This document shows positions 51,190 to 60,248 of a stretch of 64,000 bases of DNA, piece after piece. The stretch is from contig DAIDJF010000008.1 of NCBI GenBank assembly GCA_027451525.1, forward strand, positions 45,621 through 109,620, written 5' to 3'. The notes under the pieces were generated by a model, which worked only from the letters and a program-made list of their open reading frames with translations, searched no databases and was not told the origin of the DNA. The stretch comes from Ktedonobacterales bacterium (GTDB lineage: Bacteria > Chloroflexota > Ktedonobacteria > Ktedonobacterales > Ktedonobacteraceae). Position 1 is the stretch's first letter. Every line of letters starts with the position of its first letter. The position numbers were made by a program, and so were the translations under genes.

Positions 51190-51879
51190 TTATGCAGGAG
51201 CCGATGGTGGATGGAATGTGCCATCGGCATTATGAAACATAATCTGTTCGCCCTGGAATTGTATGACCATGTCTGGTTGATGGTTGTGTTGCGTATCAAC
51301 GAAGCGTAAAGTGACGGGAACAAGATCAGCCTGGGAACCGTAGGCATGTGGCCCAAGATAGATTTTTGCGTGTGATGCATCACCGCCTGGAAACTCGATT
51401 ATCTCGATCTGACCTTGAATGTTGAGGGCGATAAAGTGGGAGGGATGGGCTACACTATCGTGATGTCCCACGACAGCATCTACCTGATAGGTGCGTGGAT
51501 AGCCATATTGGAAGGTATTCCAGGTATTGCCAATCCAGCCGATCAGGAGTTGACCCAGGACCACGACGAGTATGGCGAGTAACATGCCGATGCCAACACC
51601 GGGCAAAAGTAGGCGTGGTTGCCATAAAGCAGCGTGAGATCGAGTGTGTTTCCACATGGGAACGTCGTCTGGCTGTGCGTTAGGAATAGGTGTGCCAGTT
51701 ATTGTCTGTGTCTTCTTGGGCATAGACCGCGTCTGTGTCTGCGTGCGGGAGGCACGGGGCACTCGTGCTGTCGGCTGCGCTGAAGTTTGTGGAGCAATAG
51801 GGCGATGACGCAACGAACTTTTTGGCGTCAGACGCTCGGCATGATTCGTTTGGTCCGATGGCAGTGTAGTAGTAGGCAT
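51190..51879 (-). CDS. Unknown single-TM anchored protein
   Basis: ATG 51879 has GGAGG 7 bases upstream; 229 residues. A basic, Thr/Pro-rich cytosolic N-terminus (about 1-95) precedes one TM helix (LLLPGVGIGMLLAILVVVLG). The outer part of about 110 residues is beta-rich, with VDAVVGHHDSVAHPSHFIAL and IEIIEFPGGDASHAKIYLG. I do not recognise a family, though this tail recurs in Ktedonobacterial proteins in my memory. It starts 18 bases before the serine hydrolase end region, so both are probably co-transcribed. Confidence 0.78.
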   Translation of the reverse strand: MPTTTLPSDQTNHAERLTPKSSLRHRPIAPQTSAQPTARVPRASRTQTQTRSMPKKTQTITGTPIPNAQPDDVPMWKHTRSHAALWQPRLLLPGVGIGMLLAILVVVLGQLLIGWIGNTWNTFQYGYPRTYQVDAVVGHHDSVAHPSHFIALNIQGQIEIIEFPGGDASHAKIYLGPHAYGSQADLVPVTLRFVDTQHNHQPDMVIQFQGEQIMFHNADGTFHPPSAPA

Positions 51880-52110
51880 GAGACATCCTCCTTGCTGGTG
51901 TAGAAAGAACATCAGAAAGAAATAATAGCCATCGGTAGGAACGTGCTCATTTGCTCTGTTCCTCCGCAACCTTCATCGAAAGTATAGCTGAGGAAAGGGT
52001 GATCTGCCTACCCATTTTTCCACACCCTATCCACCAATTCTTTTTCACCGCGGTGGAAATGCTGTGCATAAGTCAGGAATCGTGTGGAAAACAAATTTGT
52101 CCAGTCTTTA

Positions 52111-54063
52111 CTATTGGCACGTTGCTTTGAATGGTACGGTTTCAGTAGTAACGCCTTTTGTCGTTTGTAGTTGTTGTTGCCACGTGATTGGGTTCGTTCT
52201 ATTTGTTGCCAGAACGAGCATGTAGTTTTGTGTAAATGTGGATTGTTGGCCCATGTCGTGCCATGTTGGTTTCTTTCCTTGCGCTCGTGCCTGTTCATAA
52301 CAAGGGGCGGCTAAACGGAAGCCTAGATTATTTATGATGGTAAGTGCCGTCTCATAGCTGACTGATGATGAAAAGGAGACACGTAAATAGGTTCCGCTCT
52401 GCTCTTCAGGAAGGTAGCTAGGGTTATTACTAAGGCGTAACATTGGGCAATTATATATTGGGTTGGGCTGAAGATTTGTAACGGCTGGATTTGCTTGAAG
52501 GCGGTTAAACCACAGTGGGGCACTATTGATGTTTGCTGTTAGCATAAAGCTGGGCCAGTTGTGATAGCCTTGTTCTATCCTGCCTGATTGCCATGAGATA
52601 GTGCAAATAGCAGTCGGTGTGAGACCTAAGCTGCTGACAATCTGAAGTGCTTGTTGGTATGAGGTATTTTTGGTAAAGGTGACAGATGCGCTATAGGCAG
52701 GCGGTGATTGTACAGACAACTCTGGGATGGCGTAATGCCAGAGAATATTTCCAGTGCGTACATCAAGGGCGTCGATAGAGCCGTCATCATTCTGGACGTA
52801 GACGTGATTGCTAGAGATGATTTCGGCTGGTCCAGCACTGGACATGGAGCTATGGTTGCCTGTATTGCGCTGCCAGAGTAGCTGGCCATTATCTGCGCGT
52901 AGCGCAAAAGCTCCATTTATGCTACTTGCCTGGAGTAGACCGTTGTTAAGCATTACTTGCCCGTTGGCGGAAAGATTGGCTTGGTGCCAGCGTTGTGTGC
53001 CATCAGAGGTACGTAATGCCAGTACTGTTCCTGCCGTAGTAGTGAGATAGAGGGTATCATTGCTGATAACTGGCTGTTGAACGGCAGGAGCGGATATCAG
53101 CTCTTTACTCTCTTGCCATAATAATGTTCCATTGCTAGCTCGATACGCAGCGAGACCTTGCCTGGTAGCGAGATAGACGACGTTATTGGCAATGGTTGGA
53201 TAGATATTGACAGCTAAGCCGAAAGAAGGCGTGGAGGTGGTAACATGCCAGAGGAGTGCGCCGTTGTTACCTTGTAATGCGTAGATAGCTCCACTGATTG
53301 TTGCCAGATAGAATACTCCATTTGCTTCCGCAATGCCATGGGCTAGGGCGTCATTGCTGGCTAGATTGAATTTCCAGTCCAGATGGCCATTGTTTGTATT
53401 AAGGGCAAAGAGTGTTTGTGTTGGATGTTCAATATCTCCCTGTGTTTGTATGTAGGTGACAGTGTTACTGCTGGCCGAAAGAAGACCGGGTGTGATACCA
53501 GGAAATGAAGACTGCCATATTAGTTTACCTGTAATTGCATTTACGCCATAAAGGTATGCAATGTTGCCTTCCGCGCTAGTATTGAGGACGATAATATTGC
53601 CAGCCATCTGGGCAGAGATATCACGAGCTACCTGATAGTTCCAGAGCGGAGTCCCGTTTTGGGAATTAAGAGCATAGAGCGTATCGTGAGCGGTAACGTA
53701 CAGAATGTCGTGAAAAATGCCGATGGGTGTAGGGGCTGAACCGATGGAGAATTGCCAGTATACGTGTCCTGTGTTGGTATTAAAGGCATATACCTGACCG
53801 TTGTCTGAACCTGCGTACAGTAGATTGTTAGTAGCGAACAGGGTTTCCCAATGACCATTTGGTATTGAATGAGGTTTGCCGTCTGTTCCCGGTTCTGGTG
53901 TGCTACCAAGACCAAGAGGTATATTGTTAAACATATTTTGCTGTGCTGTGGTTGTCGATGTTGTTGTCTGTGGCGCACAGGCTGTGAGAAGCAATAGCAG
54001 CAAAAAACTAGAAAAGAGCCAGTAAGGTTGTGATGAAGATAACTTATAGCATTGCTGGTTCAT
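52111..54063 (-). CDS. PQQ-type beta-propeller lipoprotein with duplicated C-terminal domain
   Basis: AAGGAG is 7 bases before the ATG; 650 residues. The signal peptide ends LLLLLLTACAPQ with lipobox Cys29. Residues about 50-470 are a PQQ/BamB-like propeller with repeated 'GxLxWxxxL/ALNxxNGxxxW' blades (HVYWQFSIGSAPTPIG, GTVLALRTSDGTQRWHQAN). The end has two related domains: ASVTFTKNTSYQQALQIVSS and VSFSSSVSYETALTIINNLG, each then with a Cys and 'YMLVL/FMLTANI..P..W'. It is likely a lipid-anchored outer-surface protein. Propeller may bind another protein rather than the quinone. Confidence 0.88.
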   Translation of the reverse strand: MNQQCYKLSSSQPYWLFSSFLLLLLLTACAPQTTTSTTTAQQNMFNNIPLGLGSTPEPGTDGKPHSIPNGHWETLFATNNLLYAGSDNGQVYAFNTNTGHVYWQFSIGSAPTPIGIFHDILYVTAHDTLYALNSQNGTPLWNYQVARDISAQMAGNIIVLNTSAEGNIAYLYGVNAITGKLIWQSSFPGITPGLLSASSNTVTYIQTQGDIEHPTQTLFALNTNNGHLDWKFNLASNDALAHGIAEANGVFYLATISGAIYALQGNNGALLWHVTTSTPSFGLAVNIYPTIANNVVYLATRQGLAAYRASNGTLLWQESKELISAPAVQQPVISNDTLYLTTTAGTVLALRTSDGTQRWHQANLSANGQVMLNNGLLQASSINGAFALRADNGQLLWQRNTGNHSSMSSAGPAEIISSNHVYVQNDDGSIDALDVRTGNILWHYAIPELSVQSPPAYSASVTFTKNTSYQQALQIVSSLGLTPTAICTISWQSGRIEQGYHNWPSFMLTANINSAPLWFNRLQANPAVTNLQPNPIYNCPMLRLSNNPSYLPEEQSGTYLRVSFSSSVSYETALTIINNLGFRLAAPCYEQARAQGKKPTWHDMGQQSTFTQNYMLVLATNRTNPITWQQQLQTTKGVTTETVPFKATCQ

Positions 54064-54267
54064 AACTTATCTCCTTAAATAGAATATTTGTCCTTTATAT
54101 GAGAGACGCTTTTAGATATGCAATAGTTCCCAATTGTCGGGCGTATTTCGTGTGATAAAAGCGTTTGTCTGTAATGTTTGCTGAGTAACCAAAATATGGT
54201 ATGCTTTTTCTATTCAGCTTGATTACCTCTACATGAATGATCATAGCAAAGGTAAGGAGATGTTCTG

Positions 54268-55416
54268 ATGAGTTTTGCATCAAAGGCTGCAATTGTGGGT
54301 GTGGCTGAGTCTGATCTTGGGCGCACTCCAAATAAGACAGTATTGCAGCTTCAGCTTCAGGCAGCGAAGGCAGCTCTCGATGAAGCAGGGCTGCAATTGA
54401 GTGATGTTGACGCGCTATTTTGTGCTGGAAATTGGGCATGGTCGCCCAATCTGATGCTTGCAGAATACCTGGGGATCAGACCAAGCTATACTGACACAAC
54501 AAATATTGGTGGTTCTTCGTTTGAGGCCCATGTGGGGCACGCGGTTGCGGGTATAGAGGCTGGGCTGTTTGAGGTTGCGTTGATTACTTACGGTAGTACG
54601 CAACGCTCAGATCGGTCGCGTAATCGAGGGGCATATACGGTTAAGCTGACCGAGCAGTATGAACTGCCCTTTGGTTTGCCTACTCCAGTAGGAGCTTACG
54701 CGCTAGCCGCCACGCGCCATATGTACGAATATGGCACAACGAGTGAGCAACTGGCTGAGGTCGCGGTCGCGACACGTAAATGGGCGGAGATGAATGAGAA
54801 AGCAATGATGCGCGATCCAATCACAATGGAGGATGTTTTACATTCACGCTGGGTAGCTGAACCGTTGCACCTGTTGGATTGCTGCCTAGTTACCGATGGA
54901 GGCGGAGCGGTTGTGATTGCATCAGCGGCGCGAGTGAAAGATACACGCAAAGCACCAGTGTGGATCCTTGGGCATGGGGAGGCACATACACACAATACTA
55001 TCGCGAATATGCCTGATCTGGCGACGCATCAGGCGGCGGTTGCGTCAGGACGGGCAGCTTTCGCGATGGCTGGTCTGAAGCCAGCAGAAATTGATGTTGC
55101 GGAAATTTATGATTCCTTCACGATTACGGTGATACTCACATTAGAGGCGCTTGGTTTCTGTGGACGAGGCGAAGGTGGTGCTTTTGTGAGTGGGCAACGG
55201 ACAGCACCTGGGGGAGCATTTCCGTTGAATACTAACGGCGGCGGTCTTTCTTACTGCCATCCAGGAATGTATGGCATTTTTGTGTTGATTGAAGCTACAC
55301 GACAGCTACGTGGCGAATGTGGTCAGCGACAGGTGAAGGATGCGCGTATTGCGCTTGCTCATGGGACGGGTGGTGTTCTCTCGTCGGCGGCAACGGTTAT
55401 TCTGGGAAAGGACTAA
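54268..55416 (+). CDS. Thiolase-like protein lacking a nucleophilic Cys (Ltp2/SCP2-thiolase-like)
   Basis: AAGGAG is 8 bases before ATG; 382 residues. KAAIVGVAESDLGRTPNKTV and ALDEAGLQLSDVDALFCAGN mark the lipid-transfer/SCP2-thiolase family. Where thiolases have the acylated Cys this protein reads NIGGSSFEAHV (Gly81, Gly82, Ser83, Ser84). Tyr282 lies in AEIYDSFTITVILTLEALGF, a conserved spot in Ltp2-type retro-aldolases, and the GGGLSYCHPGMYGIF loop holds His. It is followed after 6 bases by a DUF35 protein, the usual partner. A thiolase or retro-aldolase acting on an acyl-CoA is likely. Confidence 0.85.
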   Translation: MSFASKAAIVGVAESDLGRTPNKTVLQLQLQAAKAALDEAGLQLSDVDALFCAGNWAWSPNLMLAEYLGIRPSYTDTTNIGGSSFEAHVGHAVAGIEAGLFEVALITYGSTQRSDRSRNRGAYTVKLTEQYELPFGLPTPVGAYALAATRHMYEYGTTSEQLAEVAVATRKWAEMNEKAMMRDPITMEDVLHSRWVAEPLHLLDCCLVTDGGGAVVIASAARVKDTRKAPVWILGHGEAHTHNTIANMPDLATHQAAVASGRAAFAMAGLKPAEIDVAEIYDSFTITVILTLEALGFCGRGEGGAFVSGQRTAPGGAFPLNTNGGGLSYCHPGMYGIFVLIEATRQLRGECGQRQVKDARIALAHGTGGVLSSAATVILGKD

Positions 55417-55422
55417 AGCCTA

Positions 55423-55827
55423 ATGCCTATGCAAAATATGGAGATTCAGCAAGATAGTGACTCGCGTCCTTACTGGGAAGGTCTGGCGCAAGGTGAATTG
55501 CGTATTCAACACTGCAATGCTTGCTCACGAGCAGTGTTTTACCCGCGCGCGTTTTGTCCGCATTGTTACGCAGAGAATCTCTCATGGATTGTCGCGTCAG
55601 GGCGAGGAACAATTTATTCGTATACTGTTGCGCATCAAGCATTCGGGGCGTTCGCAGCGGATGTGCCGTTTATTGTTGCTATTGTTGAACTAGAGGAAGG
55701 CGTGCGTATGATGTCGCGCATTGTTGATGCGTCGCGTGAGCGCGTTGCAATTGGCGCGAACGTACAGGTCACATTTGAGAAGGTGGGAGAAGACCTGACG
55801 CTGCCATATTTTCGTCTAATCGAATGA
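55423..55827 (+). CDS. Zn-ribbon/OB-fold DUF35 protein, partner of thiolase-like enzyme
   Basis: A 134-residue protein. A rubredoxin-type zinc ribbon (CNACSRAVFYPRAFCPHC, CxxCx10CxxC) follows a short helix with SRPYWEGLAQGELRIQHC. An OB fold comes after: SWIVASGRGTIYSYTVAHQA, then IVAIVELEEGVRMMSRIVDA. Such proteins hold the acyl chain for thiolase-like or Ltp2-type partners and position CoA in MaoC/Ltp2 complexes. It starts 6 bases after its partner's stop. Confidence 0.9.
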   Translation: MPMQNMEIQQDSDSRPYWEGLAQGELRIQHCNACSRAVFYPRAFCPHCYAENLSWIVASGRGTIYSYTVAHQAFGAFAADVPFIVAIVELEEGVRMMSRIVDASRERVAIGANVQVTFEKVGEDLTLPYFRLIE

Positions 55828-55915
55828 AATTGTTTTGGTGTATACACTGTTCCAAGCTATTCCTTAACATGACAATTGACGACAGAGAAGCAAACATCGC
55901 GAAGGAGCTATTTGC

Positions 55916-56830
55916 ATGACCACATCTCCCAATCGGGCTTTTACCTCGCTCAGCAAACGCGGTCTGCGCCATGATATTCTCCCTATGCGGCTCTACCATA
56001 AAGCGAAAAAATTGGGTATTTGGGACCCGCGTGACATTGATCTCACTCAGGATCGGCAGGACTGGCAGCTTGTCCCCGAAGCAAATAAAGAACGCCTGCG
56101 TAACCTCATTCTAGGTTTTCAGGCTGGAGAGGAGGCTGTTACCTTAGATCTGACACCGCTTATTATCACGATGGCGCGTGAGAACAGGTTGGAAGAGGAG
56201 ATGTTTTTAACCACATTTCTGTGGGAAGAGGCCAAGCATACTGAGTTTTTCCGCCGTATTCTGGACGAGGTATTGCAAGAGCAGGAAGATTTCAATGTGC
56301 TCAGGCAGTCAGCCAATAACACGCGTGATCTGTTTAGAGATGATTTGCCTTACACGATGAATAGACTATTGACCGATCCCTCGCCAGTCAATCAGGTAAA
56401 AGCCTCAGTGCTGTATAACATGATTATTGAAGGCGTGTTGGCAGAAACAGGGTACTTTAGTTTCTCACGGTTGCTTGGACAGGCTAAGATGATGCCTGGG
56501 CTGCTGCAAGGCATACAGCTTATCAAGCGCGATGAGTCGCGGCATATTGCCTATGGCGTATTCTTGATCTCTCGTCTCGTGGCACAAGACAAATCGTTAT
56601 GGCCGCTTGTTGAAGAGCGTATGCAGCAGTATTTCGTGGCTATTGCTGACAACCAGCGTGAGAATGGCACGCCAGAGGTTGTCCGTGACTATGCCCGGCA
56701 GCAGTTTGAGAAGCGACTGGCACGTATTGCACGCGCCAGAGAGCAAAGTTTAGAGCAGCTCTATCAAGGAGAGGCCAGCGAAGATGAGGCAGAGGCAGTG
56801 CTGCCTGATATAGATGAGAAAAAGAAGTAG
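55916..56830 (+). CDS. R2-like ligand-binding oxidase (R2lox, Mn/Fe)
   Basis: AAGGAG is 10 bases before the ATG; 304 residues. The metal ligands of R2lox are all present: Glu72, Glu105, His108, Glu172, Glu207 and His210 (GEEAVTLD, WEEAKHTEFF, IEGVLAETGY, RDESRHIAYG). The residues for its special ether crosslink are also here: Val75 and Tyr167, matching Val72-Tyr162 of the Geobacillus enzyme. R2lox is a Mn/Fe two-electron oxidase with a fatty-acid ligand. It lies 88 bases after the DUF35 gene and ends at its own terminator. Its joint presence with the thiolase-like pair suggests lipid or side-chain oxidation. Confidence 0.95.
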   Translation: MTTSPNRAFTSLSKRGLRHDILPMRLYHKAKKLGIWDPRDIDLTQDRQDWQLVPEANKERLRNLILGFQAGEEAVTLDLTPLIITMARENRLEEEMFLTTFLWEEAKHTEFFRRILDEVLQEQEDFNVLRQSANNTRDLFRDDLPYTMNRLLTDPSPVNQVKASVLYNMIIEGVLAETGYFSFSRLLGQAKMMPGLLQGIQLIKRDESRHIAYGVFLISRLVAQDKSLWPLVEERMQQYFVAIADNQRENGTPEVVRDYARQQFEKRLARIARAREQSLEQLYQGEASEDEAEAVLPDIDEKKK

Positions 56831-56847
56831 CAGATAATAGTAATGGC

Positions 56848-56892
56848 AGGCAATCAGAGCGAATTTGGGTTTGCTCTGATTGCCTTGTTTTT
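56848..56892 (+). terminator. Rho-independent terminator after R2lox
   Basis: A 13-bp perfect stem (56848-56860 with 56873-56885), 12-base loop, then TGTTTTT. Confidence 0.9.
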
Positions 56893-56989
56893 GGCAAGTA
56901 CAAGAAATGGAACCTCTGACGATACTCTTGCGTGTACAATAGAATGGTAGAAAATAGGCGTAAAGATGATAGAAATATATGAGTAGTAG

Positions 56990-57706
56990 GTGAAGCAGAG
57001 CGTGAGAGGAAAACGTAACCCCGAAGATTATGGCTATCCAACTGCGGATGTTGAGAGACTGGTGCAAAAAGCTTTGTATGTCACGCAGCGTCTGACAGAC
57101 TTTTATGGAGAAGTGCCCTTTTCGAGCAAGGATGCAATGAGTCAGTTAGTGGATATTGTGTTGTCGCATCGTACAAAAGACGAACAGACGGCAGCTGCTT
57201 ATAAGGTCCTTTTGCAGCGATTTGGTTCCTGGGAGGTAGTACGAGATGCGCCAATGGAAGAGGTGCAGGATGCAATTGCGAATGTCAATTGGCCAGAAGT
57301 GAAAGCACCACGCTTACAGGCGATTATGCGCCAGATTACTGAAGAGAGAGGGAGCCTCAACCTTGATTTTTTATGTCAAATGCCGTTAGAAGAAAGCACT
57401 GCCTGGCTGAACCGTTTTGAGGGTGTTGGTCCTAAAACAACGGCTTGCTTGCTTTTGTTTAGCTGCCAGCAGCCGATATTACCTGTCGATGTACACGTAC
57501 ATCGTGTATCTGGTCGTTTGGGGCTTATCGGGAAGAAGGTCTCTGCGGAGGCTACACATGATTTGCTGCAAGTCTTACTACCGAGAAATGCACGCACGAT
57601 TTACAATTTTCATAAAGGCTTATTACGGCATGGGCAACGTATTTGTGTATTTGAACACCCACGTTGTGACAGGTGTGTTATTACAGACGCATGTAATTAT
57701 TATTGA
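56990..57706 (+). CDS. Endonuclease III-like DNA glycosylase (HhH-GPD, [4Fe-4S])
   Basis: A 238-residue protein from a GTG start (weak ribosome site; GTG 57002 is an in-frame alternative). The helix-hairpin-helix is LNRFEGVGPKTTACLLL with Lys149 at the catalytic position. The catalytic Asp167 is in LPVDVHVHRVSGRLGL. Four Cys (219, 226, 229, 235; C-x6-C-x2-C-x5-C) hold the iron-sulfur cluster as in Nth/MutY. It removes damaged bases and nicks abasic DNA. The HxH after Asp and the SQLVDIVLSHRTKDEQT strand follow Nth closely. No adenine-recognition (MutT-like) C-terminus, so not MutY. Confidence 0.92.
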   Translation: MKQSVRGKRNPEDYGYPTADVERLVQKALYVTQRLTDFYGEVPFSSKDAMSQLVDIVLSHRTKDEQTAAAYKVLLQRFGSWEVVRDAPMEEVQDAIANVNWPEVKAPRLQAIMRQITEERGSLNLDFLCQMPLEESTAWLNRFEGVGPKTTACLLLFSCQQPILPVDVHVHRVSGRLGLIGKKVSAEATHDLLQVLLPRNARTIYNFHKGLLRHGQRICVFEHPRCDRCVITDACNYY

Positions 57707-57791
57707 CGTTTAGACTATGACAAAGGAACCAAGCGAGCAAGAACAATCCGCTCAGTTCAGAAAGCAGGGACCCATGAGAGCGAATCAGCCC

Positions 57792-58298
57792 TTAGCAGAC
57801 CGCTTCTCGCTCTGTTTTGGGCAGCGGTTTGGGCTTGCGGACGACCTCATAGCGGGTCGCCGCTGTCACTGTCGCTCCTGCAGATCGTCCCGGCGATTTA
57901 CCGCGCGGTTGAACCGGCTTGGCAGGGGTGCCCAACTGTGCCAGAATTCGCGGCATGGCGCGGCGCACCTGTTGCGGGGTGCAAGCTCGCGTCGAACGTT
58001 CCCACGGTCGCCCCTCGACTTGCTCCAACGAGCGAGCCAAGACCAACTGATTCTGGGCAATCGCCACCACGTGACTCCAACGCTCAAATTGCTCGGGGGT
58101 ACGCAAGCGCGGACGCTCCCACAAGAGGCACTGCTTGTCAAAACGATAGCCATGCTCCTGACTGTAGCGTCGCTGGTATCGGTTCCACACCTCCCAGAGC
58201 GGCAACGGCTCTTGGCCGTGCCACAAAAACCAACTCACGCGCTCTTTGCGGGCTGGCACACTACTCTCGGTGTTGAAATCGATGCCAGTGCCGCCCAA
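57792..58298 (-). mobile_element. Transposase C-terminal fragment (IS701/IS4-like DDE), truncated
   Basis: The frame 58298 to 57792 has no start of its own and is only the last 168 residues. KERVSWFLWHGQEPLPLWEV, YSQEHGYRFDKQCLLWERPR and RTPEQFERWSHVVAIAQNQL follow the C-terminal part of IS701/IS4-type DDE transposases, with the Y-x2-R-x-x-x-E..FR..K pattern represented by E-H-G-Y-R-F-D-K. The catalytic Asp residues upstream are missing. The higher GC and different codon use stand out against the surroundings. It lies at the 5' end of the FHA gene. Confidence 0.7.
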
Positions 58299-58905
58299 AC
58301 AGGTGAGTGGGGAGCATGATTTAGGAGAGGGTGAGCGGACTCTGCTCAGACCAAAGCCCCAATATCATACTGCGCAAAATGCAGGAGAAGGTGAGCAGAC
58401 CTTGCTCAAACCAACGCTTATATTGCCTGCTGCATCGAATATAGAGGAGGGAGAGCAAACCTTACTCAGGCCATCTTTTACACGTGAGCGGCATACACGC
58501 AGGACGTGGTTGAGTGTTGGTATGCTGAAGCCAGAGAGTGCCAAGGTCTATGCCATTCTGGATATTAGACAAGATGAACAGACGGTACAACGTATTGCGA
58601 TTCAAGAAAGTACTGTAATTATTGGACGTGCCGATGTTACGCATGGAGTTGCGCCAGATATCGATCTAGCTCCGTGTGATCCTTCAAAAAGTGTTTCGCG
58701 CCGACACGCGCGCATTCGCCTGGAAGATACAGCCTTTTATGTCGAAGACTTGGGGAGTCGCAACAGAACTCTGGTAGACGAAATCATGCTTACTCCTCAC
58801 AGACCCGAATTGATCCAGAACGGCGATGTGGTTTGTTTTGGTTCAGTTAAGGCAACTTTTCGTATGCTTGGCACGAGCGAATTGCCTGTACCGTGGGCAC
58901 AGTAA
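58246..58905 (+). CDS. FHA-domain protein, 5' end displaced by transposase fragment
   Basis: The frame is open from ATG 58246, but the first part is antisense to transposase; genuine protein-like sequence starts near GTG 58303 (VSGEHDLGEGERT). Three repeats of GEGEQTLLKP form follow, then an FHA domain (about residues 110-210) with VIIGRADV, SVSRRHARIRLED, and VEDLGSRNRTLVDE. The SRRHA motif binds phosphothreonine. The Asn of 'S.NGT' reads NRT. A possible lost N-terminus is at 57717 (MTKEPSEQEQSAQF), separated from this part by the transposase piece and out of frame. May be a broken or re-started gene. Confidence 0.7.
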   Translation: MRAGTLLSVLKSMPVPPKQVSGEHDLGEGERTLLRPKPQYHTAQNAGEGEQTLLKPTLILPAASNIEEGEQTLLRPSFTRERHTRRTWLSVGMLKPESAKVYAILDIRQDEQTVQRIAIQESTVIIGRADVTHGVAPDIDLAPCDPSKSVSRRHARIRLEDTAFYVEDLGSRNRTLVDEIMLTPHRPELIQNGDVVCFGSVKATFRMLGTSELPVPWAQ

Positions 58906-58913
58906 TAGTTTTT

Positions 58914-58953
58914 CCAGGATATCACTGGTAAAACACCAGCGGTATCCTGGTTT
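58914..58953 (+). terminator. Rho-independent terminator after FHA gene
   Basis: An 8-bp outer stem CCAGGATA (58914-58921 with 58943-58950) plus an inner CTGGT/ACCAG stem, then TTT. Confidence 0.75.
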
Positions 58954-59121
58954 AGGAAGTGTTCCTATTTATGCCTCCTTGTTTTTCCCTAACGAATAAT
59001 TTTGGCATAGTATGTAGATGTGCTAATATGTTGGGCTATTCTAACAGTAGTTGAAGATAATCAGTTGGCGATACTCGTCTATTGTGTAATAGAAAAGTAA
59101 GTTTCTGGGAGGGGTCCTTTT

Positions 59122-60180
59122 ATGATATCCTTTACATTCTTAGAGAAGACGTTATTAGGAAATACGTTATATAGTTACCTATATTTTACGCTGGCACTGG
59201 TAATATCTATCAGTGTCTCGATTTTCTTAAAATATTTTGTAATAAAGAAACTTCTATTTTTCGCAAAACGCTCGAAAAATGATCTGGATGATGTAATTTT
59301 TATGTTCCTTGCGTCTATTAGTATGGTTTTTTATGTGTTTGTCTCACTTTACATAGCGGTACAATTCCTTGTGCTCAATCCTTTTCTGAAGAAAATTCTA
59401 GACGCTATTTTTGTTGTTTATATAATTTATCAAGTAATTACAGCATTAAGAATTTTTATGGATTATCTGCTTGATAAAAGAATGAAAGAGGAGCAAGGAG
59501 CGAGTATAGGGCATGTAAAGGATATGATTCAGCTGATTATCAAAATTAGTTTTTGGGTGATCGGAGTTTTATTTGTCCTCTCTAATATAGGTGTTAATAT
59601 TACTTCGCTTGTCGCAGGTCTGGGTGTAGGTGGCATTGCGGTTGCCCTGGCTGTTCAGAATATATTAGGAGATCTGTTGAGTTACTTTGCGATTCATTTT
59701 GATCGTCCTTTTATCAAAGGGGATTTTATCGTGGTTGGGAACGAGATGGGAGTTGTTGAAAAAGTTGGCATAAAGACGACCCGTTTGCGTGCTTTACAAG
59801 GTGAAGAGCTTGTTATTTCAAATAGTGAGCTAACCTCTACCCGCATTCAGAATTTCAAAAAAATGACGGAACGGCGTGTTGTTTTCTCTGTTGGCGTATT
59901 GTATGAAACACCGATCGAGAAACTGGAAAAGATACCGTCTCTGATTCGCGATATCATCACTTCTATTGATTTGGTACGGTTTGATCGGGCGCATCTCTCA
60001 ACTTTTGGAGACTCGGCGTATCTTTATGAGATTGTGTATTATGTATTGACTGCGGACTATACTCAATATATGGATATTCATCAAGCGATTAGCTTCCGTA
60101 TTATCAAGGCATTTGCACAAGATGATATTGAGTTCGCATACCCAACGCAAACTGTGTATCTCGCACGGAGTACCAGTTAA
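59122..60180 (+). CDS. Mechanosensitive ion channel, MscS family
   Basis: A 352-residue protein. Four TM helices (about 15-45, 62-85, 88-112, 140-160) precede the pore helix (ITSLVAGLGVGGIAVALAVQ then NILGDLLSYFAIHFDRPF). The Ala/Gly-rich alternation and the beta domain (KGDFIVVGNEMGVVEKVGIK, TRLRALQGEELVISNSEL) match MscS. It would open under membrane tension to release osmolytes. The sequence is AT-richer than most neighbours. GGAGG lies upstream of the ATG. Isolated gene. Confidence 0.93.
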   Translation: MISFTFLEKTLLGNTLYSYLYFTLALVISISVSIFLKYFVIKKLLFFAKRSKNDLDDVIFMFLASISMVFYVFVSLYIAVQFLVLNPFLKKILDAIFVVYIIYQVITALRIFMDYLLDKRMKEEQGASIGHVKDMIQLIIKISFWVIGVLFVLSNIGVNITSLVAGLGVGGIAVALAVQNILGDLLSYFAIHFDRPFIKGDFIVVGNEMGVVEKVGIKTTRLRALQGEELVISNSELTSTRIQNFKKMTERRVVFSVGVLYETPIEKLEKIPSLIRDIITSIDLVRFDRAHLSTFGDSAYLYEIVYYVLTADYTQYMDIHQAISFRIIKAFAQDDIEFAYPTQTVYLARSTS

Positions 60181-60248
60181 GAAAATAAGATGCTAGAAGC
60201 GAAGACGCAAGGACGTGAGCAAAAAGTATTTCAGGTAATCTACTGGTT

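Noticed and set aside
57717..58319. Plus-strand frame of 200 codons over the transposase fragment
   Set aside because: Apart from the first 15-17 residues the translation is antisense to transposase and Arg/Ser/Leu-rich; not a gene as a whole.
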